Of a stretch of 64,000 bases of DNA, positions 11,864-22,810 are shown in pieces. The translations under genes were made by a program, and so were the position numbers. The notes beneath the pieces were generated by a model. It did not search any database. It saw only the letters and a list, made by a program, of their open reading frames with translations, and had not been told where the DNA came from. Source of the stretch: Platanthera guangdongensis (taxonomy: Eukaryota; Streptophyta; Magnoliopsida; Asparagales; Orchidaceae); assembly GCA_039583875.1 (NCBI GenBank), contig CM077159.1, forward strand, positions 100,181,707 through 100,245,706, in the 5' to 3' direction. How positions within the stretch are numbered: the stretch's first letter is position 1; the number at the start of each line of letters is the position of its first letter.

Positions 11864-13799
11864 TGAAAGTGCAGGTTAGATCTGATATACTCTAGAGGGG
11901 GGGGGGGGGTGAATAGAGTATGGTGCTCACTAAAAACTTTTTATAACATTTGTTGTATTCCTAAGTGAACAGGGAAGCAAATACAATAAAGTAAGCACAA
12001 CAAATATCTAAACACAGATCAACATAGAGCAATCACAGAACAATCACAGAGCACAGCCAGAAAACAAAAGAAAAGAGTAACCAGACGACACAAGAATTTT
12101 ATAGTGGTTCCCCAACCTGGGTACATCCACTCTTCTACCACCCTGGTAGGAATCCACTCAGCTTTTTGATCAGGTGCCTGACACCAATGAGCTTTTGTTC
12201 AGGTGCTCAAAAACCAAACCTCAAGTCTTTTGGAAGGAGACTTGTAACCAGAATAATTTTGAAGGGATTTAAAACCCTGTACAGGAATTAGAAAGAAGGG
12301 ATGGTGTCTTCTCTGTCAACAATCAGAGAGAAGACTTGTGGATTGATTGTAGCAGATCTTGCTCCTCCTGAGATCTTGAATTGGTCAAGAAAGCTGGAGC
12401 ACTGCTTCAGGGTGATAGGTCTTCAAAGACCTAGAATGCCTGGACCAGGAATGCTTCAGGAACTTCTTCTGACAGATAAAGTTTTGTTGTCCTTTGAAGT
12501 TGTCCTGAGAATAGAGAGAGGAAGACTCTTGATTGAATATTATTGTTGTTCTTCTTCTTCTTGAAAATGTTCTCTGGTCAAGGCTGATTGCAGTCAAGAA
12601 ATTTTGATTTGAGAATGATTGTTCTTCTCTGCAACCTCAGAGTGTATGCCTGATTGTGTATATCTTGCTGTACTGTAATTCTATGTATCTCAGGTTGATT
12701 GTTTTCTTCTTGTCTGTATATCTCTGACTGAGGAGCATTCAAAATTTGAATGTATAGCAGTAATGACAGTCGCCCTAGTAAGGAAGCGACAATCAATGAT
12801 TTCCCTAACTGTCCCAGGGAAAAACGGCATGTAATCGTCCATAGTCAATGCGCGTTCTAACGGTAACATTCCGAGAAGATCTGACATTAAATGTTCAGGA
12901 ATCATCGCCAAGAAACGGGACGGAAAACTTGAAGATAACCTAGTCTAGATTCGTCGAGCGGAGAACACAATTCGTCGAGCTGCACTTATGTTCGTCGAGC
13001 TGAACTTGAGTTCGTCGACCAGACAATCTTCATTTGTCAAACAGACAGACTTCATTCGTCGAGCTGAGAATCAAATTCGTCGAGCTGAGAAAAGTTCTGG
13101 ACTTAGGCAAAACATTCTGCATCTGCTGAAATGCTGTGTCGACATAAGTTGGTGTCGATAGATTGATATTGGTGTCGACACAAATCCTCTGGTGTCGACA
13201 TAAGCGGGTGTCGACTGATATCCTGGTGTCGACACAAATCCTCTGGTGTCGACATAAGCTGGTGTTGACACAATTTGTCTGGTGTCGACACAAACCCTAA
13301 GTGTCGACACAAATTCTCTGAGTCTAGAAATCGTCGAGTAGAGTATAGCATTCGTCGACCTGAGAAGCTGACTTCTTCGACCTGAGAAATTGACAACTTG
13401 ATGTCCAAGTTCGTCGAGCTCAGAATATAATTCGTCGACCGAAGCTTGAAGCTGGACTTAGAAAAATTTGAAGTTCTCCTGACTTTGGCTTGATGTAGAA
13501 ACTGAGTCTTCGTCGAATAGAGAACACAGATCGTCGAGCTCAGCACTAAGAATTGTCTCACGATCGTCGAGCGCAGAACTCCTTTCGTCGAGCTGAGTTC
13601 GACGAACGTCGAACTCACTTTACTTAGTCTTGAAAACTTGTTAGACTGGGGTCTCTGATGGTCTTGTTAAAAGCTGGTCCATCTGGAGTTGAGCCTAAGG
13701 ACTTGACCTAGACTCTAGGATACAAATTGACCCTGACTATACATGATGGGTCACATCCTAAGTCAGTGAACCTAGCCCAAATCAACTAGGGATCCAACA
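11864..13799 (-). repeat. 5' LTR of element B (1936 bp)
   Basis: On the minus strand it runs from TGTTGGATCC to GCACTTTCA. A poly-C tract flanked by CTCTATTCA and CTCTAGAG lies close to the 3' end (plus-strand 11891-11910), a hallmark shared with C, D and G here. The upstream half carries a palindrome array. The first ~170 bp match the start of C's 3' LTR (38216 onward) well enough to align by eye. Confidence 0.85.
12948..13620. repeat. Mosaic palindrome array in the LTR of B
   Basis: Units of TTCGTCGAGC/GCTCGACGAA spaced 20-40 bp occupy both ends. The central part, 13136-13312, instead consists of GGTGTCGACA(C) units, the repeat type that fills the LTR of element D. Spacing is irregular, so this is not a satellite with a fixed monomer. 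Confidence 0.85.
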
Positions 13800-13800
13800 A

Positions 13801-16386
13801 CCTAAGATTTTGTATCTACTACATATGGATCTCTTTGGACCCATTGTTGTACAAAGCCTAGGAGGGAAATCCTATACATTAGTTATTGTGGATGACTTCT
13901 CAAGGTTCACTTGGGTATCCTTTCTGAGATCTAAGTCAGATACCTTCAAGGTTCTTACAGATTTTCTCAGGACCATACAGATTGAGTTCTCTACTCATGT
14001 TGCATTGATCAGAAGTGATCAGGGCACAGAGTTTGAGTCTCTTCTTATGCATGAGTTCTGTGAGAAGGAAGGTATCAGACATTGCTTCTCAGTTCCTAGA
14101 ACTCCTTAACAAAATGGGGTAGCTGAAAGGAAAAATAGGACACTCATTGAAGCTGCAGGTACATTACTTGCAGATGCTTACATGCCACTAACCTTTTGGG
14201 CAGAGGATGTAAACACTACAAATTATGTCTTGAATAGAAGCCTGATACATAAACTAAAGAATAGGACTCCCTATGAATTACTTAAAAGGAAGAAACTTAA
14301 AATCAACTATTTTAAAGTATTTGGATGTATATATTATATTCACAACAATAACAAAAGATACATTAGAATGTTTGAGGCTAAGGCTGAAGTGGAAATGTTT
14401 CTAGGATATTCCCAAGTAAGCAAAGCCTATAGGGTTTTTAATAAATCATCATTAAAAATTGAAGAGTCCATTCATGTTTCTTTTGATGAAATTAACATGT
14501 CTTGCAAGGAGAAAGAGATTTCTACCAATAGCCCTTTATAGGTACCTCACTTGTGTGAGAGATTGGATGAACTAAACCTTACCCAAAAGGTTCCAACACA
14601 TCCTTCTCCACAAGTTAATGAAGAGAGTGAAGATGAAAGCATTGAAGGAAGTGAACTTCCTCCAACAACCAACACAATTTTACAGGAGGAATTAATCCAA
14701 GATGCTGTTGCACAACCAGCTCCACTCACCGATTTAGTCATACTTAGGGATCACCCCAAATCTCAAGTGATTGGAGACATATCAGTAGGTGTACAGACAA
14801 GGCATCAACTCAACCAAGATTTGATGCATGCCTGTTTTCTCTCTCAGGTTGAACCTCTATCCATCCATGATGCTGAGCAAGATCCCCACTGGATCATTGC
14901 AATGCAGGAGGAATTAAATCAATTTGAGAGATGTAGAGTTTGAGATTTGATTTCAAGACCCCAAGACAATCCAGTCAGTGGAACCAAATGGGTTTTTAGA
15001 AACAAGCTGGATGCACAAGGAGTAATTTTGAGGAACAAGGCTAGACTTATTGCTCAAGGATATAGGCAAGAAGAAAGAATAGATTATGACCAGACCTTTG
15101 CACCTATTGTAAGGTTGGAGGAAATTAGGATATTCCTTGCCTATGCAGCTTACAAGAAATTCAAGGTCTATCAGATGGATGTGAAGAGTGCATTCCTAAA
15201 TGGAGTACTTAAAGAAGAGGTGTATGTTGAACAACCTCCAGGTTTTGTTTCTCCAACTCACCCCTCTTATGTTTTCAAATTGCATAAAGCTCTCTATGGT
15301 TTAAAGCAAGCTCCAAGAGCTTGGTATGAAACCCTAGCTAGTTTTTTGATAGAGCATAAGTTCATTAGAGGCATAGTAGATAGAACACTTTTCACTAGGC
15401 ATCATAAGGACCAAATACTGTTAGTACAAATATATGTGGATGACATCATATTTGGGTCTACTGATTCCAAATTATGCAAGAGTTTCTCTGACCTCATGCA
15501 TTCAAAATTTGAAATGAGTAACATGAGTGAGCTCTCCTACTTCCTTGGTCTCCAAGTGAAGCAGTTTCCTGATGGCATCTTCATATCCCAAGCTAAATAT
15601 GCAAAAGAGCTTATCAAAAAGTTTGGGATGGCTGATGCCTCAGCAAAGAAAACACCCATGGCTACTAATGCTGTGATTGACTCTGATGCACATGGGAAAC
15701 CTGTGGATCAGAAATTATATAAGAGCATTGTTGGGTCCCTACTATACCTCACAGCTAGCAGGCCTGATATCATATTTGCCACATGCCTTTGTGCTAGGTT
15801 CCAGGTGATCCCAAAAGAATCTCACCTTATTTTCCAAAAGCGAATTTTAAGATATATAAAAGGTTGTCCTAGTCTAGGCCTATGGTATCCAACTGAATTA
15901 GAATTTGAGTTAACTGGATACTCAGATGATGATTTTGCTGGATGCAGGGTGGATAGAAAAAGTACTTCAGGAACCTGCCAGTTCCTGGGTATGAGATTGG
16001 TATCCTGCTTTTGTAAGAAGCAGTCGTCTGTGTCTACCTCAACTACTGAGGCAGAATACATTGCAGCAGGCAGCTGTTGTTCCCAGATGCTGTGGATACA
16101 AAATCAATTACTAGACTATGATATCAACTTAAATAATTCAACATTACTGTGTGATAACACAAGTGCTATGACCATATCACAAAATCCAGTCCATCACAGT
16201 AGGACTAAGCATATAGACATTAGACATCATTTCATTAGAGAGTGTGTAGACAAAAACAAAATTAATCTTGTCTATATCTACACTAATTTACAAAGAGCTG
16301 ATATATTCACCAAACCTCTAGATGAGAGAAATCATCTATTCTTTATAAATCAGCTTGGAATGATCAATGAAGAAGATTTAGTTTAA
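13801..16386 (+). pseudogene. Element C integrase-RT-RNase H (Ty1/Copia pol), 5' truncated
   Basis: One frame throughout. Integrase begins just before its first catalytic Asp (HMDLFGP); the second is in RSDQGTEF and Glu is in [10 protein letters not shown] holds [20 protein letters not shown] and the catalytic YVDD; RNase H holds the D-E-D residues ([24 protein letters not shown]). Three nonsense codons interrupt it: TAA at 14107-14109 (a PQQNG block, CAA to TAA), TAG at 14539-14541, and TGA at 14941-14943 (probably TGG). RT-RNase H alone is open for 479 codons (14947-16386). The 5' edge is the junction with B's LTR, so gag, protease and the integrase zinc module are absent here. Confidence 0.93.
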
Positions 16387-16390
16387 GTTC

Positions 16391-16685
16391 TGTCTGCACT
16401 CGATGAATTTTCTAGAGTTCGTCGAACGGAGTTCGACGAACTGAGGAAAGTTTGAGAGAATTTCGTCGAACGATGATCGACTAACTCTCTGTGTGTGAAG
16501 TTGTTTTCGTCGAACGGAGATCGACGAATCCACTTCAGAAAACTTTCATCGAACGGAGTTCGACGAAATGTCTTCAACTCTTCTAGCTGAGCTCGACAAA
16601 CTATTTCACTATCAATTATTTCGTCGATCTCAGGTCGAAGAATTTCTTATTTTTCGTGGAACGGAGTTTGTCGATTCATATTCAA
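16391..16685. repeat. Palindrome array between RNase H and ORF3 of element C
   Basis: TTCGTCGAACGGAGTTCGACGA-type inverted pairs, the same family of units as in the LTR arrays of B and C. The array sits between the pol stop (16386) and the ORF3 start. Confidence 0.85.
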
Positions 16686-16762
16686 GAAAATCTTATAACT
16701 AGGTTTTCTTCGACCTTCGTCCCGCGCTTTCTGTTCCCTTTGCACTTGATCGCCGTTTCTCT

Positions 16763-16779
16763 CTTTTGCAGGTGATTTC
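16763..16779 (+). promoter_or_regulatory. Splice-acceptor-like tract before ORF3 of element C
   Basis: CTCTCTTTTGCAG followed by GTGATTTC and the ATGG of ORF3. Polypyrimidine plus AG just before the start fits a 3' splice site of a subgenomic ORF3 RNA. This is inferred; no donor is proven. Confidence 0.4.
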
Positions 16780-17212
16780 ATGGTGATTCCAGCAGGAACC
16801 CTAGCCGTAATGAAGTTTGACACTAGATTTGACGTCGACTTCAATTCTTTTCAACAATCAGATCCTAATTTTCTACATATTCTGGAACTTCTGGAGGAAC
16901 AACAATTGAAAAATCTGATGACTATTAGAATCAAACTGTCTGCAACCGAAATTAGAGAATGGGTTTACATGTCATCTACATCAGAGGAGAACACCATGAC
17001 ATGAACAATTGCGGGTAATTCTGTGTCTTTATCTCCCGTCGTACTTACTGAAATTTTTGGATTGGTCAATGGAGAAGAACAATTAGAAATTGATTCTGAA
17101 GAATATAATATGATGTTAAGTTTGATGGGTTATGCTGGAGATAACCCAAGTAAGCTGTTGAAGAAGCACCTATCTGCAGAATATAAGTTTCTGCCATATA
17201 TAGTGGGAAAGG
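16780..17212 (+). pseudogene. Element C ORF3 ('envelope-like'), 5' part
   Basis: Third ORF of SIRE-type elements, called envelope-like in the literature; its function is not established. The ATG follows an acceptor-like tract. A TGA at 17002-17004 interrupts it, after which the same frame resumes and runs into the left target copy (AAAGG) of element D. The conserved block ending in IVGKV aligns with the ORF3 proteins of D and G. No signal peptide or clear membrane segment is visible in this part. The rest lies at 35543-38040. Confidence 0.8.
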
Positions 17213-18044
17213 TGAAAGAAATTGTACCTAATCACCTAGAGGGGGGGGGGGGTGAATAGGTGACTTAAATCTTTTTTTAACTTTTTAGGCAGATTGCACA
17301 TTATATCACAGAGTTATAATTACTTCTTCACAGAAATCAATCAGCAATCACAGAATCAAACATGCACACAGTGAACACACAGATTTATAGTGGTTCCCCA
17401 AGGTTTGGGTACATCCATTTTCCCCCTTTACCTATCTAGTAGTGTACTAGATTCGGCCAAACTCCTCCACTATCTCAGATCCTCAGATCTTACACTCAGA
17501 ACCTCAAATGGTTCATACAGCTCAGGCCCAATGCCCTACAACTCAGTCTTCTCCAAAGACCTACACTCAGCCATAAGGCCTACACTCAGCCACAACAGGC
17601 CTACACTCAGAGAAATAGATCTCCTACACTCAGGCACACTGGCCCTACCACTCAGCCTTTATAATTGCAGGCTTACAACTCAGATCCCTAAGGATCCTAC
17701 AAGAAATTTAGAATATAAAGAATATACCTACAACTCAGAAAAAGTGAGATCAGTTGGCAGGTTTTTGATGAATTCTTGAATGAACTCTGCTGAGATCAAC
17801 CTCACTTGGCTTTCTTCAAAGCTTCTTGAATGTAGAACACAATAGGATTGATTCTCTGCAGCTGATCTTCAATCACTGCAACTTAAGATTTAGAACTAGG
17901 TCTGAAACCTTCTTCACAGCCTGGTTCCAATGGCTGTTTTCTTGGAAGGAGCTCTCTCTCTCCAACTTCTTAGATCTTCAGATCACTTCAACTGGTTTGT
18001 GTTAATCTGTGTTGAATCATCATCTTCTTTTGACAGAATAAGCC

Positions 18045-18052
18045 TATATATA
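18045..18052 (-). promoter_or_regulatory. TATA box in 3' LTR of element D
   Basis: TATATATA within CCTATATATAGG on the minus strand, about 130 bp downstream of the palindrome array. The same box is at 28964-28971 in the 5' LTR, where it would drive the genomic RNA. Confidence 0.6.
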
Positions 18053-18184
18053 GGCCTTCTTCATGGTGATCGGCTGATCCGGTTCCTAACAGCTTTCTGA
18101 CAACTCTGACAGTTGCAGTAGGCCGGCTGGAATGGCAGCTCTCAAGTCATCCAGTCACTTCTTGAAATAACTGTAACTGTCTGA

Positions 18185-19072
18185 AAGTGTCGAGACAGTC
18201 TGTCTTTAAGTGTGGACACTTATAGACCAAGTGTCGACACAAGTGGACTAAGTGTCGACACTAGCCTTCAAGGTGTCGACACAACTTCTTGTGTTGTAGA
18301 ATTCGCTTCTCGACACAACTTCTTCATCATGTGTCGACACTGATATTGTGTGTCGACACAACTTCTTGTTCTTCAGTACTTTAGTTTATTTCTTGTAAGT
18401 GTCGACACAACTCCTTTGTGTCGACACATCTTCATGTGTTGAACTTGTTAAGTGTTGACACATCTTCTTGGTGTCGACACATGTCTTCTGTGTTGATACT
18501 TGCTGAGTGTTGACACAGCTCCTTGTGTCGACACATTCTTCTTCTGTTGAGACTTTGGCTGAGTGTTGACACATCTCATTTGTGTCGACACTTGTACTTA
18601 GAATTTTTGTTGAACTTTGCTGAGTGTCGACACAACCTCCTAGTGTCGACACTTTTTTCATGTATTGAGTCTTCTGCTGTGTGTCGACACATTCTTCATT
18701 GTGTCGACACTTTCTTCATGTGTTGAGTCTTTTGCTGTGTGTCGACACATTCTTCATTATGTCGACACTTATACTTAGACTCTGTTGAAATTTGCTGAGT
18801 GTCGACACAACCTCCAAGTGTCGACACTTTCTGATGTAGACACAGTTCCTCTGAGTGTCGACACTACTTCTAAGTGTCGACACAGCTTCACTGGACTTTT
18901 CTTCATTGAGTGTCGACACAACCTGTATGTGTCGACACTTTCTGTCTGGTGTCGACTCTGCATCTCTGGTGTCGACACAATTACTCCAAGTGTTGACACT
19001 GCTTGTCTGGGTGTCGACACAAGTCTTCTTAAGTTTCGACACTTTCCTTCTGGGTGTCGACACATGGACTTA
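18185..19072. repeat. GTGTCGACAC palindrome array in 3' LTR of element D
   Basis: Roughly 25 perfect GTCGAC-centred palindromes, mostly GTGTCGACAC, plus variants such as GTGTTGACAC, spaced about 15-45 bp with T/C-rich spacers. It fills U3 between the LTR start and the TATA box. Cys/Val/Asp/Thr-rich open frames in all phases here are by-products of the repeat. Confidence 0.93.
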
Positions 19073-19207
19073 GAAACTTTTCATCTTTCCCTGTAAATAC
19101 TTAACCTGCACAAGGCAACTCAAAATACATCAATACATTTTGATGTATATCATTGAGTAGGGTGAGGTTTTTTCAAATCAGGTACATTTAAACCAATGTA
19201 CCCAACA

Positions 19208-19224
19208 ATCTCCCCCTATTTGGA
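19208..19224 (-). promoter_or_regulatory. Polypurine tract of element D
   Basis: AATAGGGGGAGAT directly before the TGTTGGG start of the 3' LTR on the minus strand. Confidence 0.88.
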
Positions 19225-19481
19225 GAAGTCATAACCCTTAGTCAATGATATACACCATACAGAATAAAAGCACAGTATGATGTAAAGCAGGATTATATAA
19301 TAGGGTAAATTCATAAACATGTAGTAATCAAAACATGTAAACACAGATATCTCAGAACAATTATGTAATAGATTTATCACACATCATATTGTTCTAACAA
19401 CTTTGTCATATTCATTATACAAAAGTTTACAGAATGTTTAAAATCAAAAGATTACAACTGTAAACTAAAGATAATTCAATT

Positions 19482-22303
19482 CTATTTTTGCTCAGCCTCC
19501 TTGATAACTATGCCCTTCCCAGACTGTATCTTTGCTTGCACAGGGGCTTCAGCATCTTCAGCAGCAGCAGGCTTCTTGCCTTTAAGATCCTTCTTCTTTA
19601 ATTCTTCAGCCTTGATCTTTTGCCTCTCAATGTAATGATAAGGCTTAGGAAAGTACTTGCTAGGCTCCTGGGCAGTAGGATGTAGCTTTCCCATCTTAGC
19701 CTTTCTTCTATACTGCACAATGGCTTCTTGTCTGGTCTCATGCTTCCTCCACTCCAGTTCAAAAAACCACTTGTTTCTATCTTGAATATTGTCTTTGGCA
19801 GCCTTCTATGCAGTTAAGATAATATTCCTTGAAGTGGGGCTCCACTGTTCAAAATCAGGCCTTTGTTCAGCTTGCTCTCTGAACCTCTTCTTAGACAATT
19901 TGGCTTCATATTCTTTCTGCAAAGCTTCTTGCATAGCCTCAGATACTGGTTGAACCACTTTTTCTATGATGACATTGTGCTTTCCCTCAGGTGGGCTATA
20001 CATGGACTGTATATCTACTTATACCATATCAAAGTCTGGTGGAGGGTATATTACTTGAGCCACTTCAGCTTGCTCCCCTCCAAGATAAGCAGGATTAATC
20101 CCAGACTCTGCAACATTATCATCATCACATAAAGGAGGATAACCAAGAGTTGCTCTAATAGAATTAGAAATCCACTTTGCATGATCAGAGCTGGCTTTGA
20201 CTAACACCCTCTCCCCCTTTATGACTTCTCTTTCCATGTGATCCCTTAGATCATCCTTTTGAAATCTTATTTGGGCATCCAAATAGTTTACTCCATCTTT
20301 AAAGAAAGGTTTCAACCTTTGGAGCTTTTCAGTTATCAACTTCTGAGAGTTTTCAATAGCAGAAGTAACAGCAGGTATGCCCTCTTGTAAAGCTTTATCA
20401 AACTATGCCTTAGCAGTAGCATTAGATGTAGACTGTCCAGCAGCTATATTCTTCATCTCTATGACAATTGCATTGTGTGAAGCAGTAAAATTGTCATTCA
20501 TCCTGAGCTGGTTCTCCAAAACATATCCTTGCTTCAGTGCAATGTCATCCACTTGAGCTTTGATTTTCTCTTGATGTGTAGCTAAGTAGACTACTGCATT
20601 CCCTCCCTTATGGAAGCAGTCAGTCATCTCCTTCTTATTCAGATTCATCTCAAATCTAATAGACTTGATGTCTTGGGCCAGATCAAATTGTAAAGACTTA
20701 TGCCCCTCATCCATATATGTTTCTATTGCTTTCCTTTGCTCATCAAGCTTTATTTGCATAACAACCATCAAAGAACTGTAATCTACAGATGGTGCTGGCT
20801 GTAGTGCAGGCTATGGTGCTATGGTTTGCAGAGCTTTCTTATAAGTCTGGCTCCTCCTCTTGAAGACTCGAAACTTTCTCTTTTTAGCTCTTGCAGCCTC
20901 CTCCTCTTCAGAAGCTGATGTGCTTGCTATTTCTACTCTCTCCCTAGGTAGCTCCTCAACATCTTTTGGCTTCTCAGGCTCTTTCCTTGCAGTTTCTTCT
21001 AGAATCTCCACTGGCTCCCCCTCAACTTGGGACTTCTCCTCCTCAACAGCAGCACTTTCCTTCTCAAAGTCTGTTTGGTCTAGATTAAGGAAGAGATCTT
21101 CCATTGTAAACTCTTGTTGAGGTTGTGATGGAGATTCTCTTATCTCATCAATTACTTGATTTGATTCCACTTGATCTGCAACTGATGTGTCCTCCATGAC
21201 AACATCTTGGGGTTGGCTATGTGTGGGAGTTTGCTGATTAAAATTATGTAATGAATCAGACAAAACATCATCCTCAATAGGAAAATCTAATGCATTAATC
21301 TCAGTGATTACCTCAAGTATTGTGTGAGTAGCTTGTTCACTTTCTAGTGGAGTTAGCTCTTCCACTACTAGAGGCTCCCCCTGGATAGAATCCTAATGAA
21401 GTGGGCTAGCTTGAGGTAGCTCCCCCTGCCTGTCTGCAGCTTCTTGTCTATCTGGAGACTTTCCAACAGTTCCAGTGTCTTGTTCATCATCTGGTGTAAA
21501 GACAACATGCTCTTCAGAGCTACTAGAGGAATCTTGAGCCACAGGGGCTGTCTTCTTCTTCTTCTTTAGGGGTGTTTCCTTCTCAGGAGTGGGCATTTCC
21601 TTGGTCAAGACCCTATCCCATCTTGAGAAGATCCTCAAATTCATTCTTCTCATGTGGTTGATTTTAGATCCAGTAGCTCGGCTCATTACTTCTGGTATAC
21701 TACCAGCCAAGTAAAGACTTAGTATCCTACCCAAATTGGGTTTCTTCAGGCTCTCCTTAATTTTCTCAAACACAACTGTAGACTAATCAGTGTGTAGGTG
21801 AAGATAATCCTTGTCATGAGATTGAATATATGTGCTGAAACTCTGTCATGCCCTCCAGGCTTACTCAAGATCACCTTGCCAACAATTTCTGAGAGAAACT
21901 TGCCTTGGCTGTTCATCCTCTTTCTATTGAACACTGATCCAATTTTCATGTTGGAATCCAAACCACACCAAGTTAATGCTTCCTTAGTTTTAGATGCAGA
22001 AACATTCTCTTCTTCCTTAATCCTTGGTAACTGAAGTACCTTTCTCAAACTCTTAGGTGAGATCTTCACCTTTTCTCCATGAACCCTTGACTTTATCTTG
22101 AATCCAGATTCGTCTAGGGTTGCTCCATTCAGAAATTCTAGAACTTCTTTCTTCCATATCTTAGTGGGCTCTGAAACAAGAAAATCTAACCCTGAATTTG
22201 CAACTATGGTTACCACATCCTTGATCTCTAGTTCTGCGTCATCAAACGCATGCCATACTAGTTCATATCCTTCGTTCACGTTCTCTTCGAGCTTGGGCGC
22301 CAT
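19482..22303 (-). pseudogene. Element D ORF3 ('envelope-like')
   Basis: Third ORF, about 940 codons, starting at the ATG 22301-22303 (MAPKLEEN). The N-terminal region has the conserved EVLEFL and IVGKVI blocks shared with C and G. A frameshift near 21780 moves the frame; from there to 19482 a single frame continues, interrupted by about five stops (for example 21393-21395 and 20811-20813). The middle is acidic and Lys-rich, the later part coiled-coil-like. No clear signal peptide or membrane helix is seen, so 'envelope' remains a historical label. It is preceded by a palindrome array and a TATA box. Confidence 0.82.
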
Positions 22304-22319
22304 TAGGATTTGAATAATT

Positions 22320-22790
22320 TGAATTGAGAGAAGAGAGGTGTCGACACACAAGTTTTGTCTCGAAACTTTGGTGAGCGTGTCGACAGTCAATGCCGAAATC
22401 CTATTTATACCTTTCTAGGATTGAAGATGAAAGGGCGCGTCAACTAACTCAAATTGTGTCGACACTGTTGAAAAGTGTCGACAAAAACTTATAATGTCTC
22501 GACACCAATGTGTCGACACAAGTATAGTCGATAGAACATATGTGTCGACACTTGTTTATGTGTCGACACCACTAATCTCGACACTTAGTCGAGACTTTAC
22601 TGGGTTAATTCTGTTTAAATCCTAAGTGTCGACACCACCTTGGTTGTGTCGACACCTACTAATCATGTGTCGACACTAATTTTCTGAAGTGTAGACACCA
22701 ACTTCCTAGATGTGTCAACACCTTTTCCCTGAAGTGTCGACACCAATTTTCTGTCTCGACACAGACAACTCTGTGTGTCGACACTATTTT
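22320..22790. repeat. GTGTCGACAC array upstream of ORF3 in element D
   Basis: About twelve GTCGAC-centred palindromes of the same type as in D's LTR, located between the RNase H stop (22811) and the ORF3 start. Two copies lie between the TATA box and the ATG. Confidence 0.9.
22402..22409 (-). promoter_or_regulatory. Candidate internal TATA box for ORF3 of element D
   Basis: GGTATAAATAGG on the minus strand, about 100 bp before the ORF3 ATG and just below the palindrome array. The array-then-TATA order copies that of the LTR promoter. No transcription start is known. Confidence 0.5.
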
Positions 22791-22810
22791 ACTTGGCCAT
22801 TTCTGTAAAC

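Larger units (their letters stand above)
10200..13799 (-). mobile_element. Element B: SIRE-type Ty1/Copia, 5' LTR and gag only
   Basis: On the minus strand: LTR beginning TGTTGGATCC, primer binding site, gag. Nothing of pol, ORF3 or a 3' LTR is visible; the element is cut at about 10200, and any remainder may lie left of the window beyond element A. Its LTR is related to the 3' LTR of C, so B and C are members of one family in opposite orientation. B interrupts C inside integrase at 13799/13800. Confidence 0.8.
17213..19207 (-). repeat. 3' LTR of element D (1995 bp)
   Basis: Same sequence as 28126-29609 plus 35040-35537 apart from scattered mismatches and one 19-bp difference inside the palindrome array. 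Near the inner end is the poly-C stem typical of the SIRE LTRs here (17228-17260). It is bordered by the polypurine tract on one side and by the target copy AAAGG on the other. Confidence 0.95.

Noticed and set aside
18185..19072. CRISPR-like appearance of regularly repeated GTGTCGACAC
   Set aside because: Units are only 10 bp, palindromic, irregularly spaced, inside a plant LTR and duplicated in the partner LTR; no cas genes.
18386..19096. Open frames rich in Cys-Val-Asp-Thr on both strands (also 13030-13618, 29305-29615, 35065-35433)
   Set aside because: They follow the palindrome units in every phase; by-products of the repeat, not proteins.
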